The notes: a model not told the origin generated them from the letters alone. 13,679 nucleotides of DNA from Pseudomonadota bacterium (GCA_030641485.1 DAOWHJ010000098.1:1-13679); one strand, 5' to 3'. Positions 1 to 6,652 are shown, counted from the first letter of the stretch. Numbers and translations are program-made.

Positions 1-27
1 ACAAGTGAATCAGGAGTTAACAGAGAG

Positions 28-1038
28 ATGAAGAATAAAAAAAATGTAATGGTTTTTATCGAGTCGCGTGCCGGCAAGATCGCGGAAGTCAGTCTTGAGC
101 TGCTCGGTGCGGCTCAAGGCCTCGCCAACGAACTCGGGGTCCAGGTTGAGGCGGTCGCGATCGGTCATAACCTTAAAACTGAGTTGAAAACATTAGGTCA
201 CTACGGCTGTCAGCGGGTCTATTATATAGATGATGCGCGCCTGGCCTGCTTCACTTCGGTTCCCTATGCCAAAATTGTTACGAATACGATCAAGTCGCAC
301 ACCCCTGGCATCGTCCTTTTTGGGGCCACAACCATGGGACGTGATGTTGCCCCCAGGGTTGCTTCCGCTTTAAAATGCGGCCTGACCGCTGACTGCACTG
401 ATCTGAAAATTGGCGAGCACAAAATTAAAGACAAAATCTACAAAAACACCCTGTTGCAGATCCGGCCCGCCTTCGGGGGCAACATTATCGCCACCATCGT
501 CTCCCCGGAAAGTGTACCAAGTATGGCCACAGTCCGAGAAGGGGTCATGAAAATGCTCCCCCCCAACCCTGAACTCGCGGTTGAAATCATCAATGAAGAG
601 TGTCTGGTCAAGGACACTGATTTTCTCACCGAGGTACTTGAAATCATAAGTGAGGAAAAAGCAGTCAACTTAAAAGCAGCCCAGATTATCGTCTCGGCCG
701 GGATGGGAGCTTCAGACCCAGACGCAATTGCCCTGGCCCGGGAATTAGCTAGTGCACTAAGTGGCGAATTAGGCTGCTCCAGACCCGTTGTCGATTCAGG
801 TATCCTCGATAAAGATCATCAGGTTGGTCAGACCGGCATCACCGTGCGACCGAACCTATATATAGCCTGTGGCATCTCGGGGCAAATTCAGCACCGTGCC
901 GGAATGGCCGAGGCTAAACGGATCATCGCCATCAACAAAGATCCTAATGCACCGATTTTTGCGATCGCACATTACGGGATTGTCGGTGATGTCAAGGATA
1001 TCCTGACCAAGATGATCAAAGCCTATAAGAAAGCTTAA
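28..1038 (+). CDS. etfA: Electron transfer flavoprotein, alpha subunit
   Basis: FAD-carrying alpha subunit of the cytoplasmic heterodimeric ETF, which takes electrons from acyl-CoA dehydrogenases and passes them to the membrane quinone pool or another acceptor. The 336 residues match the usual length. The N-terminal ETF alpha/beta domain covers about 1-190 and includes GRDVAPR (104-110). The C-terminal FAD domain (about 215-330) has HQVGQTG (264-270) and the signature GISGQIQHRAGM (282-293). There is no N-terminal ferredoxin-type cysteine cluster, so this is the plain form. ATG at 28 follows AGGAG at 12-16. Fourteen bases separate it from the acyl-CoA dehydrogenase, its probable electron donor. 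An etfB probably lies upstream, outside the window: frames closing at TGA 6-8 or at TGA 29-31 (an ATGA overlap) could be its end, but too little is visible to choose. Whether this ETF is bifurcating cannot be decided from this subunit alone. Confidence 0.96.
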   Translation: MKNKKNVMVFIESRAGKIAEVSLELLGAAQGLANELGVQVEAVAIGHNLKTELKTLGHYGCQRVYYIDDARLACFTSVPYAKIVTNTIKSHTPGIVLFGATTMGRDVAPRVASALKCGLTADCTDLKIGEHKIKDKIYKNTLLQIRPAFGGNIIATIVSPESVPSMATVREGVMKMLPPNPELAVEIINEECLVKDTDFLTEVLEIISEEKAVNLKAAQIIVSAGMGASDPDAIALARELASALSGELGCSRPVVDSGILDKDHQVGQTGITVRPNLYIACGISGQIQHRAGMAEAKRIIAINKDPNAPIFAIAHYGIVGDVKDILTKMIKAYKKA

Positions 1039-1052
1039 GGAGTAGTTGTAAG

Positions 1053-2768
1053 ATGGTAAATTTTTATCAAGATAATGCAGACATACTATTTCACTTAGAC
1101 AACCTCGACTTAAGCCGGGTAATTGACTTAAAAGAGGATGGTTTTAACGATCAGGATGAGTGTCCTTACGCTCCAATTGATGCCGCCGATGCCCTCGACA
1201 ATTATAAACGGGTCTTAGAGATCGTCGGAGAAATTGCGGGTGACTTTGCCGACCCCAGAGCCCGTGCAGTTGATGAAGAGGGGGCCCAGTTTGCAGACGG
1301 TGAAGTAACCTACCCTAAAGGCATCCTTGAAACGGTTGAACGCATCAACCAGGCCGACCTCGCTGGCTTTACGATGCCGCGGAAATATGGTGGCATAAAT
1401 ATGCCGATAACGATCTTTTCTGCGGCGATTGAAATGATCTCACGGGCCGATGCTTCGCTGATGTTGGTTTTTGGACTGCAAGGATTAAGCGATACCATCT
1501 GTAAATTCGGTACCGAGGAACAAAAGCAAAACTACCTGCCCCGTTTTGCAACGGGTGAGGTTATGGGTTCAATGGCTCTGACAGAGCCCGATTCAGGCTC
1601 AGATCTCCAGTCAGTGTCTATGCGGGCCCATCAGGATGAAGATGGAACCTGGCGCCTCAACGGGGTGAAGCGCTTCATTACCAACGGTTGCGGTGACATC
1701 TCTTTAGTTATGGCCCGCACGGAAGAGGGCTCGACCAGCGGTCGCGGACTCTCACTCTTCATCTACGAACGTGATCAGGATATGAAGGTTCGCCGAATTG
1801 AGCATAAACTGGGGATCACCGGCTCACCAACCTGTGAGCTCCAGTTTAATAATGCTAGAGCGGAACTTCTGGGTAAGCGCAAACTTGGCCTGATCAAATA
1901 CACCATTTACCTTATGAATGGGGCCCGACTTGCAGTTGCGGCCCAGTCAGTCGGAATTGCTGAAGCAGCTTATCGCAAAGCCTACGCTTATGCCAATGAC
2001 CGAACCCAGTTCAAACAGCCGATTCGAAACTTTGCCGTAATCTACGAGATGCTGACTGAAATGAAGATTGCGATTGAGGCGGAACGCTCAATGGTCTTTG
2101 AAACCTCAACCATTGTTGACATCAAGGAGGGGATTGAAGATCGAATCGAGAACCACCCCGATCGGGCCGCTGATCTGAAAACTGACTTAAAACGTTACAC
2201 CAGATTGGCCTCACTCTTCACGCCACTCGCCAAGTGTTCCGCCGCCGAGATGGCTAATAAAGTTGCCTATGATGCGATTCAGATTCATGCCGGGGTTGGC
2301 TTCACTAAGGAATTTGACGTTGAACGTCACTATCGTGATGCCCGCATTACCAACATTTATGAAGGCACCACCCAACTTCAAGCGGTTGCAGCACTGGGCG
2401 GGATTATCGCTGGCGTGGTTTCAGAAAGACTCAGTGAATATGAGGAAAATTATGACTTCTCTAAACTGGGAGAGCTTTTCAAAACCGCCCAGAAGATGCG
2501 TTCAAACCTGGAGATGGCGGTCTCTTTCATAAAGGAGAAGAGTAACCCAACCTTTCAGGAATACCATGCAACCCGTTTGGTCAATATGACCTGCGACACC
2601 ATCCATGCCTACCTCTTGTGCCGCGACGGGTTACAATCAGAACGGAAGCTGAGTGTCGCTAAAATCTTTATCAACAAGGCTCTTTTTCGGGTTAAATCAA
2701 CCCTGGATTACATCCTTGCAAATGACCACAGCATCATTGATCTGCATAACCAGATTATTGATAATTGA
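1053..2768 (+). CDS. Long-form acyl-CoA dehydrogenase (571 aa)
   Basis: FAD enzyme that inserts an alpha-beta double bond into an acyl-CoA thioester and gives the electrons to ETF; substrate chain length is not predictable here. The ACAD fold is clear. The N-terminal helical domain spans about 50-170. The middle beta domain carries ALTEPDSGSD (175-184) and RFITNG (207-212). In the C-terminal helical domain, RTQF (317-320) is followed by the catalytic-base motif IYEGTTQLQ, with Glu437 where medium-chain enzymes have theirs. It exceeds the classic length of about 380 by an N-terminal extension of about 50 residues, a charged insert near 355-385, and about 125 residues after the catalytic motif. 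This resembles the long ACADs I recall as common in Desulfobacterota. ATG at 1053 follows AAGGAG at 1037-1042, and the gene is probably co-transcribed with etfA. A terminator begins at its stop codon. Confidence 0.95.
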   Translation: MVNFYQDNADILFHLDNLDLSRVIDLKEDGFNDQDECPYAPIDAADALDNYKRVLEIVGEIAGDFADPRARAVDEEGAQFADGEVTYPKGILETVERINQADLAGFTMPRKYGGINMPITIFSAAIEMISRADASLMLVFGLQGLSDTICKFGTEEQKQNYLPRFATGEVMGSMALTEPDSGSDLQSVSMRAHQDEDGTWRLNGVKRFITNGCGDISLVMARTEEGSTSGRGLSLFIYERDQDMKVRRIEHKLGITGSPTCELQFNNARAELLGKRKLGLIKYTIYLMNGARLAVAAQSVGIAEAAYRKAYAYANDRTQFKQPIRNFAVIYEMLTEMKIAIEAERSMVFETSTIVDIKEGIEDRIENHPDRAADLKTDLKRYTRLASLFTPLAKCSAAEMANKVAYDAIQIHAGVGFTKEFDVERHYRDARITNIYEGTTQLQAVAALGGIIAGVVSERLSEYEENYDFSKLGELFKTAQKMRSNLEMAVSFIKEKSNPTFQEYHATRLVNMTCDTIHAYLLCRDGLQSERKLSVAKIFINKALFRVKSTLDYILANDHSIIDLHNQIIDN

Positions 2769-2816
2769 TGCCTTCGTAATAAAGTATCGAACCTTCTTAC
2801 GACGTCATCATTTTTT
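2766..2816 (+). terminator. Probable rho-independent terminator of the etfA-acyl-CoA dehydrogenase operon
   Basis: TGATG (2766-2770) can pair with CATCA (2806-2810), and TCGTAA (2774-2779) with TTACGA (2797-2802), across a small CCT/CGT internal loop. Six T follow directly at 2811-2816. The stem starts inside the stop codon. The 17-nt apical loop and modest GC content make it weaker than the acpP terminator, but its place between a stop codon and a promoter at 2822 supports the call. Confidence 0.55.
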
Positions 2817-2821
2817 AAGAC

Positions 2822-2850
2822 TTGACAATAATCGAGTAGCACTATAGAAT
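2822..2850 (+). promoter_or_regulatory. Sigma70-type promoter for rpmF-plsX
   Basis: A perfect -35 TTGACA (2822-2827) and TAGAAT (2845-2850, 5 of 6 to consensus) are separated by 17 bp. Transcription should start near 2857, leaving a leader of about 130 nt before rpmF. The -35 begins six bases after the T-run of the preceding terminator. This is a sequence prediction only. Confidence 0.75.
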
Positions 2851-2885
2851 ACGGCGCTTTTTTATATGTGAATAATATTTTGGCA

Positions 2886-2954
2886 GAACGCTCCAGAAGA
2901 GCTGTTCGGGAATAGAAAATTTTTCTCGAACAACCCCCACGTAAGCACCTGTTC
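2886..2954 (+). promoter_or_regulatory. Structured rpmF leader with alternative hairpins
   Basis: Four complementary segments lie in the 5' untranslated region. GAACGCTC (2886-2893) pairs with GAGC-T-GTTC (2899-2907, one bulged T) around a five-base loop. The same GTTC, as TGTTCG (2903-2908), can instead pair with CGAACA (2927-2932), a stem lengthened by AGAAA (2914-2918) with TTTCT (2922-2926). CGAACA can in turn pair with TGTTC (2950-2954). Neighbouring pairings exclude one another, as in attenuators and riboregulators. No T-run follows, so transcription termination is not the obvious outcome. I match it to no known RNA family. Confidence 0.4.
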
Positions 2955-2987
2955 AAACCAACCTTGTCATCCTACAGGAGATATATA

Positions 2988-3164
2988 ATGGCTGTACCAA
3001 AAAGAAGAACATCCAAAGCAAGAAAAAGGCAGCGCCGGTCACACTTGGCAATCACAACCCCACAAACTCACACCTGCCCCAACTGTCAGGCGACCACTAT
3101 CCCGCATCGGGTCTGCTCGTCCTGTGGCACATACAAAGGTGAAACCTTTATCGAAGTCGATTAA
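2988..3164 (+). CDS. rpmF: 50S ribosomal protein L32, zinc-ribbon form
   Basis: Small basic protein of the large ribosomal subunit. The 58 residues match the family. The N-terminus MAVPKRRTSKARKRQRR is diagnostic, and two CxxC pairs (Cys30/Cys33 and Cys43/Cys46) form a zinc ribbon, so this is the zinc-binding paralogue type. The start is set by AGGAG (2976-2980) seven bases before ATG 2988. A longer reading from a TTG at 2964 would add eight residues foreign to the family and is rejected. It has its own promoter and a structured leader. The usual upstream partner, a DUF177/YceD gene, is absent. The association with plsX downstream (114 nt gap) is a widespread bacterial arrangement linking ribosome and membrane-lipid synthesis. 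Confidence 0.97.
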   Translation: MAVPKRRTSKARKRQRRSHLAITTPQTHTCPNCQATTIPHRVCSSCGTYKGETFIEVD

Positions 3165-3278
3165 CTAGGGTTATGACTCCTCGCCATGAAGGTAATGCGT
3201 GGATCTCACCATCCTCATGCTCATGGCTATGTGAAAAAATATCACCACTAATCAACCGTCGCAAAATCGAGGCCGCCC

Positions 3279-4373
3279 ATGAAAATAGCAGTTGATGCCA
3301 TGGGCGGAGACCGAGCCCCGGAAGAGGTAGTTGCCGGAGCGGTTGCAGCAGCAAAAAACCTGAATTTGCAAATCATTCTGGTCGGCATTCAGGAACGGGT
3401 TGAAAGTGAGCTTGAAAAACACGACATCAAAAACCTGCCAATCTTCATCCAGCCGGCAGCTGAAGTTGTCACCATGGATGATTCCCCCAGCAAAGCGATG
3501 CGCCGCAAACGTGAATCATCAATCGCAGTCGGCCTTAGGCTGGTTCGCGATGGACGGGCACAAGGCTTTATCTCAGCGGGCAATTCTGGCGCAACCATGG
3601 CGATTGCCATGGTCACTTTAAAAAAGCTTAAAGGTATTGACAGGCCCGCTATTGTCACCTGCCTGCCAACCCTAAAAGAACCTGTAACCATTCTCGATGT
3701 TGGTGGCAATGTTGATTGTGCCCCTTTACATCTGGCCCAGTTCGCAATTATGGGCAGCGTCTACTCCCAGCGCGTGATGAGTCGAAAATTCCCCAAAGTC
3801 GGTCTTTTAAGTAACGGTGAGGAAGAGAGTAAAGGTAATGAATTAACCCGGGCGACCAATGAACTCCTAAAAAACAGTCCTTTAAATTATTTAGGTCCGG
3901 TTGAAGGTCGAGACATCTACACCGGTGATGTTGACGTCATTGTCTGTGACGGTTTTGTTGGCAACATTGTCCTGAAAACCTCGGAAAGTTTGGCCCTATC
4001 CATGACCGAGATACTACGCCAGGAGCTAACCGCCACGACCACCCGGAAACTTGGAGCCTGGCTCTGCAAAAGCGGCTTAAAGGAGATGAAGCAACGAGTT
4101 GATTACTCCGAATACGGTGGAGCTCCACTCTTAGGCATCAATGGTAATTGTTTTATCGCCCATGGATCATCGTGCCGTAAAGCGATAAAAAACGGCATCC
4201 GTCTCTGTGCCGAATTTGCTGAACAACAAGTTAATACACACCTCCTTAACGAACTCGACAAGAACCACGAAATCCAGAAGTTGCTCCCGAAAAAGAAGAT
4301 TTGGAACCAGATAAAAGAGCGTATTATCACCAAGGATTCCGGGGATAATGACGGTGAAGAAGAAAAAACATAA
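3279..4373 (+). CDS. plsX: Phosphate acyltransferase PlsX
   Basis: Converts acyl-ACP and phosphate into acyl-phosphate, the donor used by PlsY for the first acylation of glycerol-3-phosphate; a peripheral membrane enzyme linking fatty acid synthesis to phospholipids. Family motifs are all present: AMGGD (7-11), SAGNSGA (99-105), DVGGN (140-144), LLSNGEEESKGN (177-188), GNIVLKTSES (228-237) and YGGAPLLG (279-286). ATG 3279 follows GAGG (3269-3272) and gives the canonical MKIAVDAMGGD beginning. At 364 residues it is somewhat longer than many homologues. The extra is a C-terminal tail (about 335-364) with a lysine-rich, amphipathic-looking stretch and an acidic end; a membrane or partner contact is possible but inferred. 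Co-transcription with rpmF is likely. The fabH gene that often follows plsX is not here. Confidence 0.97.
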   Translation: MKIAVDAMGGDRAPEEVVAGAVAAAKNLNLQIILVGIQERVESELEKHDIKNLPIFIQPAAEVVTMDDSPSKAMRRKRESSIAVGLRLVRDGRAQGFISAGNSGATMAIAMVTLKKLKGIDRPAIVTCLPTLKEPVTILDVGGNVDCAPLHLAQFAIMGSVYSQRVMSRKFPKVGLLSNGEEESKGNELTRATNELLKNSPLNYLGPVEGRDIYTGDVDVIVCDGFVGNIVLKTSESLALSMTEILRQELTATTTRKLGAWLCKSGLKEMKQRVDYSEYGGAPLLGINGNCFIAHGSSCRKAIKNGIRLCAEFAEQQVNTHLLNELDKNHEIQKLLPKKKIWNQIKERIITKDSGDNDGEEEKT

Positions 4374-4383
4374 GCGGTTTTTA

Positions 4384-4413
4384 TTGACAAATACCCAACA
4401 AAACATCTATAAT
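4384..4413 (+). promoter_or_regulatory. Perfect-consensus sigma70 promoter for fabD-fabG-acpP
   Basis: TTGACA (4384-4389) and TATAAT (4408-4413) are both perfect hexamers, 18 bp apart, ten bases after the plsX stop. The start point should lie near 4420, giving a leader of about 75 nt. The -10 is embedded in a 13-bp palindrome, TCTATAATATAGA (4406-4418), which could also serve as an operator. High basal expression is expected unless repressed. Confidence 0.8.
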
Positions 4414-4458
4414 ATAGAGTTTTGCTAGGAGCAGTGTCAAACAATAATTAGAGAATAA

Positions 4459-4488
4459 CCTGATATGTTACTAATCTAACTCAGGGAG
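4459..4488 (+). promoter_or_regulatory. Leader hairpin partly covering the fabD ribosome binding site
   Basis: CCTGA (4459-4463) pairs with TCAGG (4481-4485), and GTTA (4467-4470) with TAAC (4477-4480), with a three-base bulge and a six-base loop. The 3' arm includes the first bases of the Shine-Dalgarno AGGGAG (4483-4488), which serves the TTG start at 4495. Folding would lower initiation; an effect on expression is inferred. Confidence 0.35.
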
Positions 4489-4494
4489 ACCACA

Positions 4495-5451
4495 TTGGAA
4501 AATATCGACCATAAAACTGCATTCGTATTTCCCGGACAGGGATCACAACATATCGGCATGGGCAAAGAGCTCTATGATAATTTCTCTGAAGCTCGGGAGA
4601 CCTTTGCTGAAGCCAGCGAAGCATTAGGCGAAGATCTCTCTGAAATTTGCTTCAACAGCACCCCCGAAGAACTTAACCAGACCGCCAACACCCAACCCGC
4701 CATTCTCACAACCAGCATCGCCGCCTACCGGGTCTTGAGCGAAAAGTTCAATCTAAAGCCAACAATTACTGCGGGCCATAGTTTAGGTGAGTATTCGGCT
4801 CTTGTCGCAGCGGGAACGATCTCGTTTTTCGATGCTGTGCGTGTCGTTAGAGCCCGGGGTAAATTTATGCAAAGTGCGGTTCCTGTCGGTTTAGGCACTA
4901 TGGCCGCAGTGATGGGCATGAAACCCGCGCAAATCAGAGAGATTTGCGCTGATTCATCGGACCATGAAAATGACAAAATTGTGGAACCGGCCAATTACAA
5001 CTGCCCGGGCCAGATTGTCATCTCTGGCCATATCCCGGCCATCATGGAAGCCGGTGAAAAAGCCCAGAAAGCGGGTGCCAGCCGGGTTGTAAAACTGCCG
5101 GTAAGTGCTCCATTTCATTGCTCGTTAATGCGTCCGGCCGCTGAAAAACTGGCCGAGCGCTTCTGTGACGTTAAACTTTACGAACCCCAAATCCCGGTCA
5201 TATCCAACGTCGATGCGATCACCAACTACAACATTGACAGTGTTCGCCATCTCCTAATCCAGCAGGTCAGCAGTGCGGTCCGCTGGGAAGAGTCAATGCT
5301 CTTGGCAATTGATCAAGGAGTTACCAGAGTTATCGAAATTGGCCCGGGCCGGGTTCTTTCCGGGCTCATGCGCCGCATCAATCGCCGCATCAAAACCTTG
5401 AATCTGGCGATCCCAAATGATCTTGAAAAAATAGCTGAGAGTTACGCCTAA
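4495..5451 (+). CDS. fabD: Malonyl-CoA:ACP transacylase FabD
   Basis: Moves the malonyl group from CoA to ACP, making the extender substrate of type II fatty acid synthesis in the cytoplasm. The 318 residues match the family. Visible motifs are PGQGSQ (13-18), nucleophile motif GHSLGEY (94-100, Ser96), RGKFMQ (121-126, Arg121 binding the malonyl carboxylate), PGQIVISG (171-178) and SAPFHCSLM (204-212, catalytic His208). These correspond to Ser92, Arg117 and His201 of E. coli. The start is TTG at 4495, six bases after AGGGAG. The next in-frame ATG would remove the GQGSQ motif, so TTG is well supported. A weak start codon and a partly masked ribosome site offset the very strong promoter. The stop overlaps the fabG start by one base (TAATG). 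Confidence 0.97.
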   Translation: MENIDHKTAFVFPGQGSQHIGMGKELYDNFSEARETFAEASEALGEDLSEICFNSTPEELNQTANTQPAILTTSIAAYRVLSEKFNLKPTITAGHSLGEYSALVAAGTISFFDAVRVVRARGKFMQSAVPVGLGTMAAVMGMKPAQIREICADSSDHENDKIVEPANYNCPGQIVISGHIPAIMEAGEKAQKAGASRVVKLPVSAPFHCSLMRPAAEKLAERFCDVKLYEPQIPVISNVDAITNYNIDSVRHLLIQQVSSAVRWEESMLLAIDQGVTRVIEIGPGRVLSGLMRRINRRIKTLNLAIPNDLEKIAESYA

Positions 5452-6224
5452 TGACCCAATCCAACCCATTTGATTTCACCGGCAAAGTAGCCTTGGTTAC
5501 CGGCGGTACCCGAGGTATCGGTAAAGAGCTCAGCACAACCCTGGCTCAGCACGGAGCTCGGGTTTTTTTCTGTGGCACTAACCAGGAACTCGGCAATCAG
5601 GTAGCTGATACAATAAATGCAACCCTGCCTCAAGACAACGCCCCAACCTCATTCTACCAGGTTGATGTTTCTGACTTTAAGGCCTGCGGCGATATGGTCA
5701 CCAATATCATTGCCGAATCAGGCCAGATTGATTTCCTCATCAACAATGCCGGAATTACTCGCGACAACCTTTTGATGCGCTTAAAAGAGAGTGACTGGGA
5801 TGAGGTTATGGCAGTCAACCTTAAGGGTTGTTTTAACTGCAGTAAGGCAGTCATTCGGGGTATGATAAAAAAACGCTACGGCCGCATCATCTCACTCTCA
5901 TCGGTTATCGGCCTGATGGGTAATAGTGGTCAGGCCAACTACGCCGCCGCCAAAGCTGGGATTATCGGCTTTAGCAGAAGCATTGCCCGTGAAGTTGCCT
6001 CTCGGAACATCAACAGCAACATCATTGCCCCAGGTTACATCCAGACCGAAATGACTCAGGCGATGGATGAGAAAGCCCAGGACAAAATCAAGGAACTAAT
6101 CCCGGTCAGTCGCCTGGGCACAGTCAACGACGTCTGCAATGCCGCCCTCTTCCTGCTCTCACCGATGGCCGACTACATTACTGGTCAGGTGCTACAGGTT
6201 GATGGTGGGATGTTAATCGCTTAA
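5451..6224 (+). CDS. fabG: 3-oxoacyl-ACP reductase FabG
   Basis: NADPH-dependent reduction of beta-ketoacyl-ACP to 3-hydroxyacyl-ACP, the first reductive step of each elongation round. A 257-residue short-chain dehydrogenase with a Rossmann fold: cofactor motif TGGTRGIG (17-24), NNAG (98-101), and a complete catalytic tetrad Asn123, Ser151, Tyr164, Lys168, each 13 residues beyond the E. coli numbering. GNSGQANYAAAKAG (157-170) and the C-terminal TGQVLQVDGG (244-253) are typical of FabG rather than of other SDRs, and the fab context settles the assignment. ATG 5451 shares one base with the fabD stop, so translation is probably coupled; no strong Shine-Dalgarno is needed or seen. Confidence 0.96.
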   Translation: MTQSNPFDFTGKVALVTGGTRGIGKELSTTLAQHGARVFFCGTNQELGNQVADTINATLPQDNAPTSFYQVDVSDFKACGDMVTNIIAESGQIDFLINNAGITRDNLLMRLKESDWDEVMAVNLKGCFNCSKAVIRGMIKKRYGRIISLSSVIGLMGNSGQANYAAAKAGIIGFSRSIAREVASRNINSNIIAPGYIQTEMTQAMDEKAQDKIKELIPVSRLGTVNDVCNAALFLLSPMADYITGQVLQVDGGMLIA

Positions 6225-6319
6225 GTTAAGGACACAACTAAAACCAGGCTGCTGCCAACAATAAAACTAGAGCAGTTGCCGATTTATTTTTAAACTTAAA
6301 ATGCAAAGGAGAATGTAAC

Positions 6320-6556
6320 ATGTCAGTCGAAGAAAAAATCAAAGAAATTATCGCAGAAAAACTGGGACTTGACGATGCCAGTGAGATCAACAACGAAGCT
6401 TCGTTCATTGATGACTTAGGAGCTGATTCCCTGGATACAGTTGAGTTGGTCATGGCCTTTGAAGAAGAGTATGGTATCGAGATCTCAGATGAAGATGCTG
6501 AAAAGATTACAACCGTGCAAAAAGCGATTGATTTCGTCAATCAACAATCAGCATAA
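6320..6556 (+). CDS. acpP: Acyl carrier protein
   Basis: Small acidic carrier that holds growing acyl chains on a 4'-phosphopantetheine arm. It has 78 residues with the DSLDTVELVMAFEEE helix-II signature; Ser37 in GADSLD is the attachment site. The ends (MSVEEKIKEII and a VQKAIDFV helix) are typical of AcpP. ATG 6320 has a strong AAGGAG (6306-6311), stronger than those of its neighbours, as suits a very abundant protein. The 95-nt gap after fabG has a T-rich stretch (6283-6291) but no promoter I trust, so expression from the fabD promoter is assumed. A strong terminator lies 58 nt downstream and separates acpP from fabF. Confidence 0.98.
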   Translation: MSVEEKIKEIIAEKLGLDDASEINNEASFIDDLGADSLDTVELVMAFEEEYGIEISDEDAEKITTVQKAIDFVNQQSA

Positions 6557-6614
6557 AAATTATTCCCCCTAAAGTCTGACTCCCTGATCAACAAGAATGG
6601 GAGTAGTAAGTCAC

Positions 6615-6651
6615 AAAAAACGCCTCTTCCTTACCAGAAGAGGCGTTTTTT
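6615..6651 (+). terminator. Strong rho-independent terminator after acpP
   Basis: A perfect 15-bp inverted repeat: six A plus CGCCTCTTC (6615-6629) pair with GAAGAGGCG plus six T (6637-6651) around a seven-base loop. The A and T runs make it able to act on both strands, though no opposing gene is visible. A smaller hairpin, ACTCCC (6579-6584) with GGGAGT (6599-6604), precedes it in the acpP 3' untranslated region. Confidence 0.95.
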
Positions 6652-6652
6652 C

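Noticed and set aside
1..31. End of an upstream gene, perhaps etfB
   Set aside because: Two frames could close here (TGA 6-8 or 29-31), and fewer than ten codons are visible, so neither can be assigned.
2708..2956. 82-codon minus-strand frame over the acyl-CoA dehydrogenase end and rpmF leader
   Set aside because: It runs through the terminator, promoter and hairpins, with Cys/Arg/Leu-rich composition typical of a shadow frame and no known domain.
2964..2987. Eight-residue upstream extension of rpmF from a TTG codon
   Set aside because: The family begins MAVPKR at 2988, and AGGAG at 2976-2980 is placed exactly for that ATG.
3389..3709. 106-codon minus-strand frame inside plsX
   Set aside because: Lies wholly within conserved plsX coding sequence; antisense shadow.
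6247..6291. Hairpin plus T-rich stretch between fabG and acpP as an attenuator or internal promoter
   Set aside because: The best stem (GGCTGCT with AGCA...GCC) has a three-base bulge and a long loop, the T stretch is interrupted, and no -35/-10 pair has good spacing.
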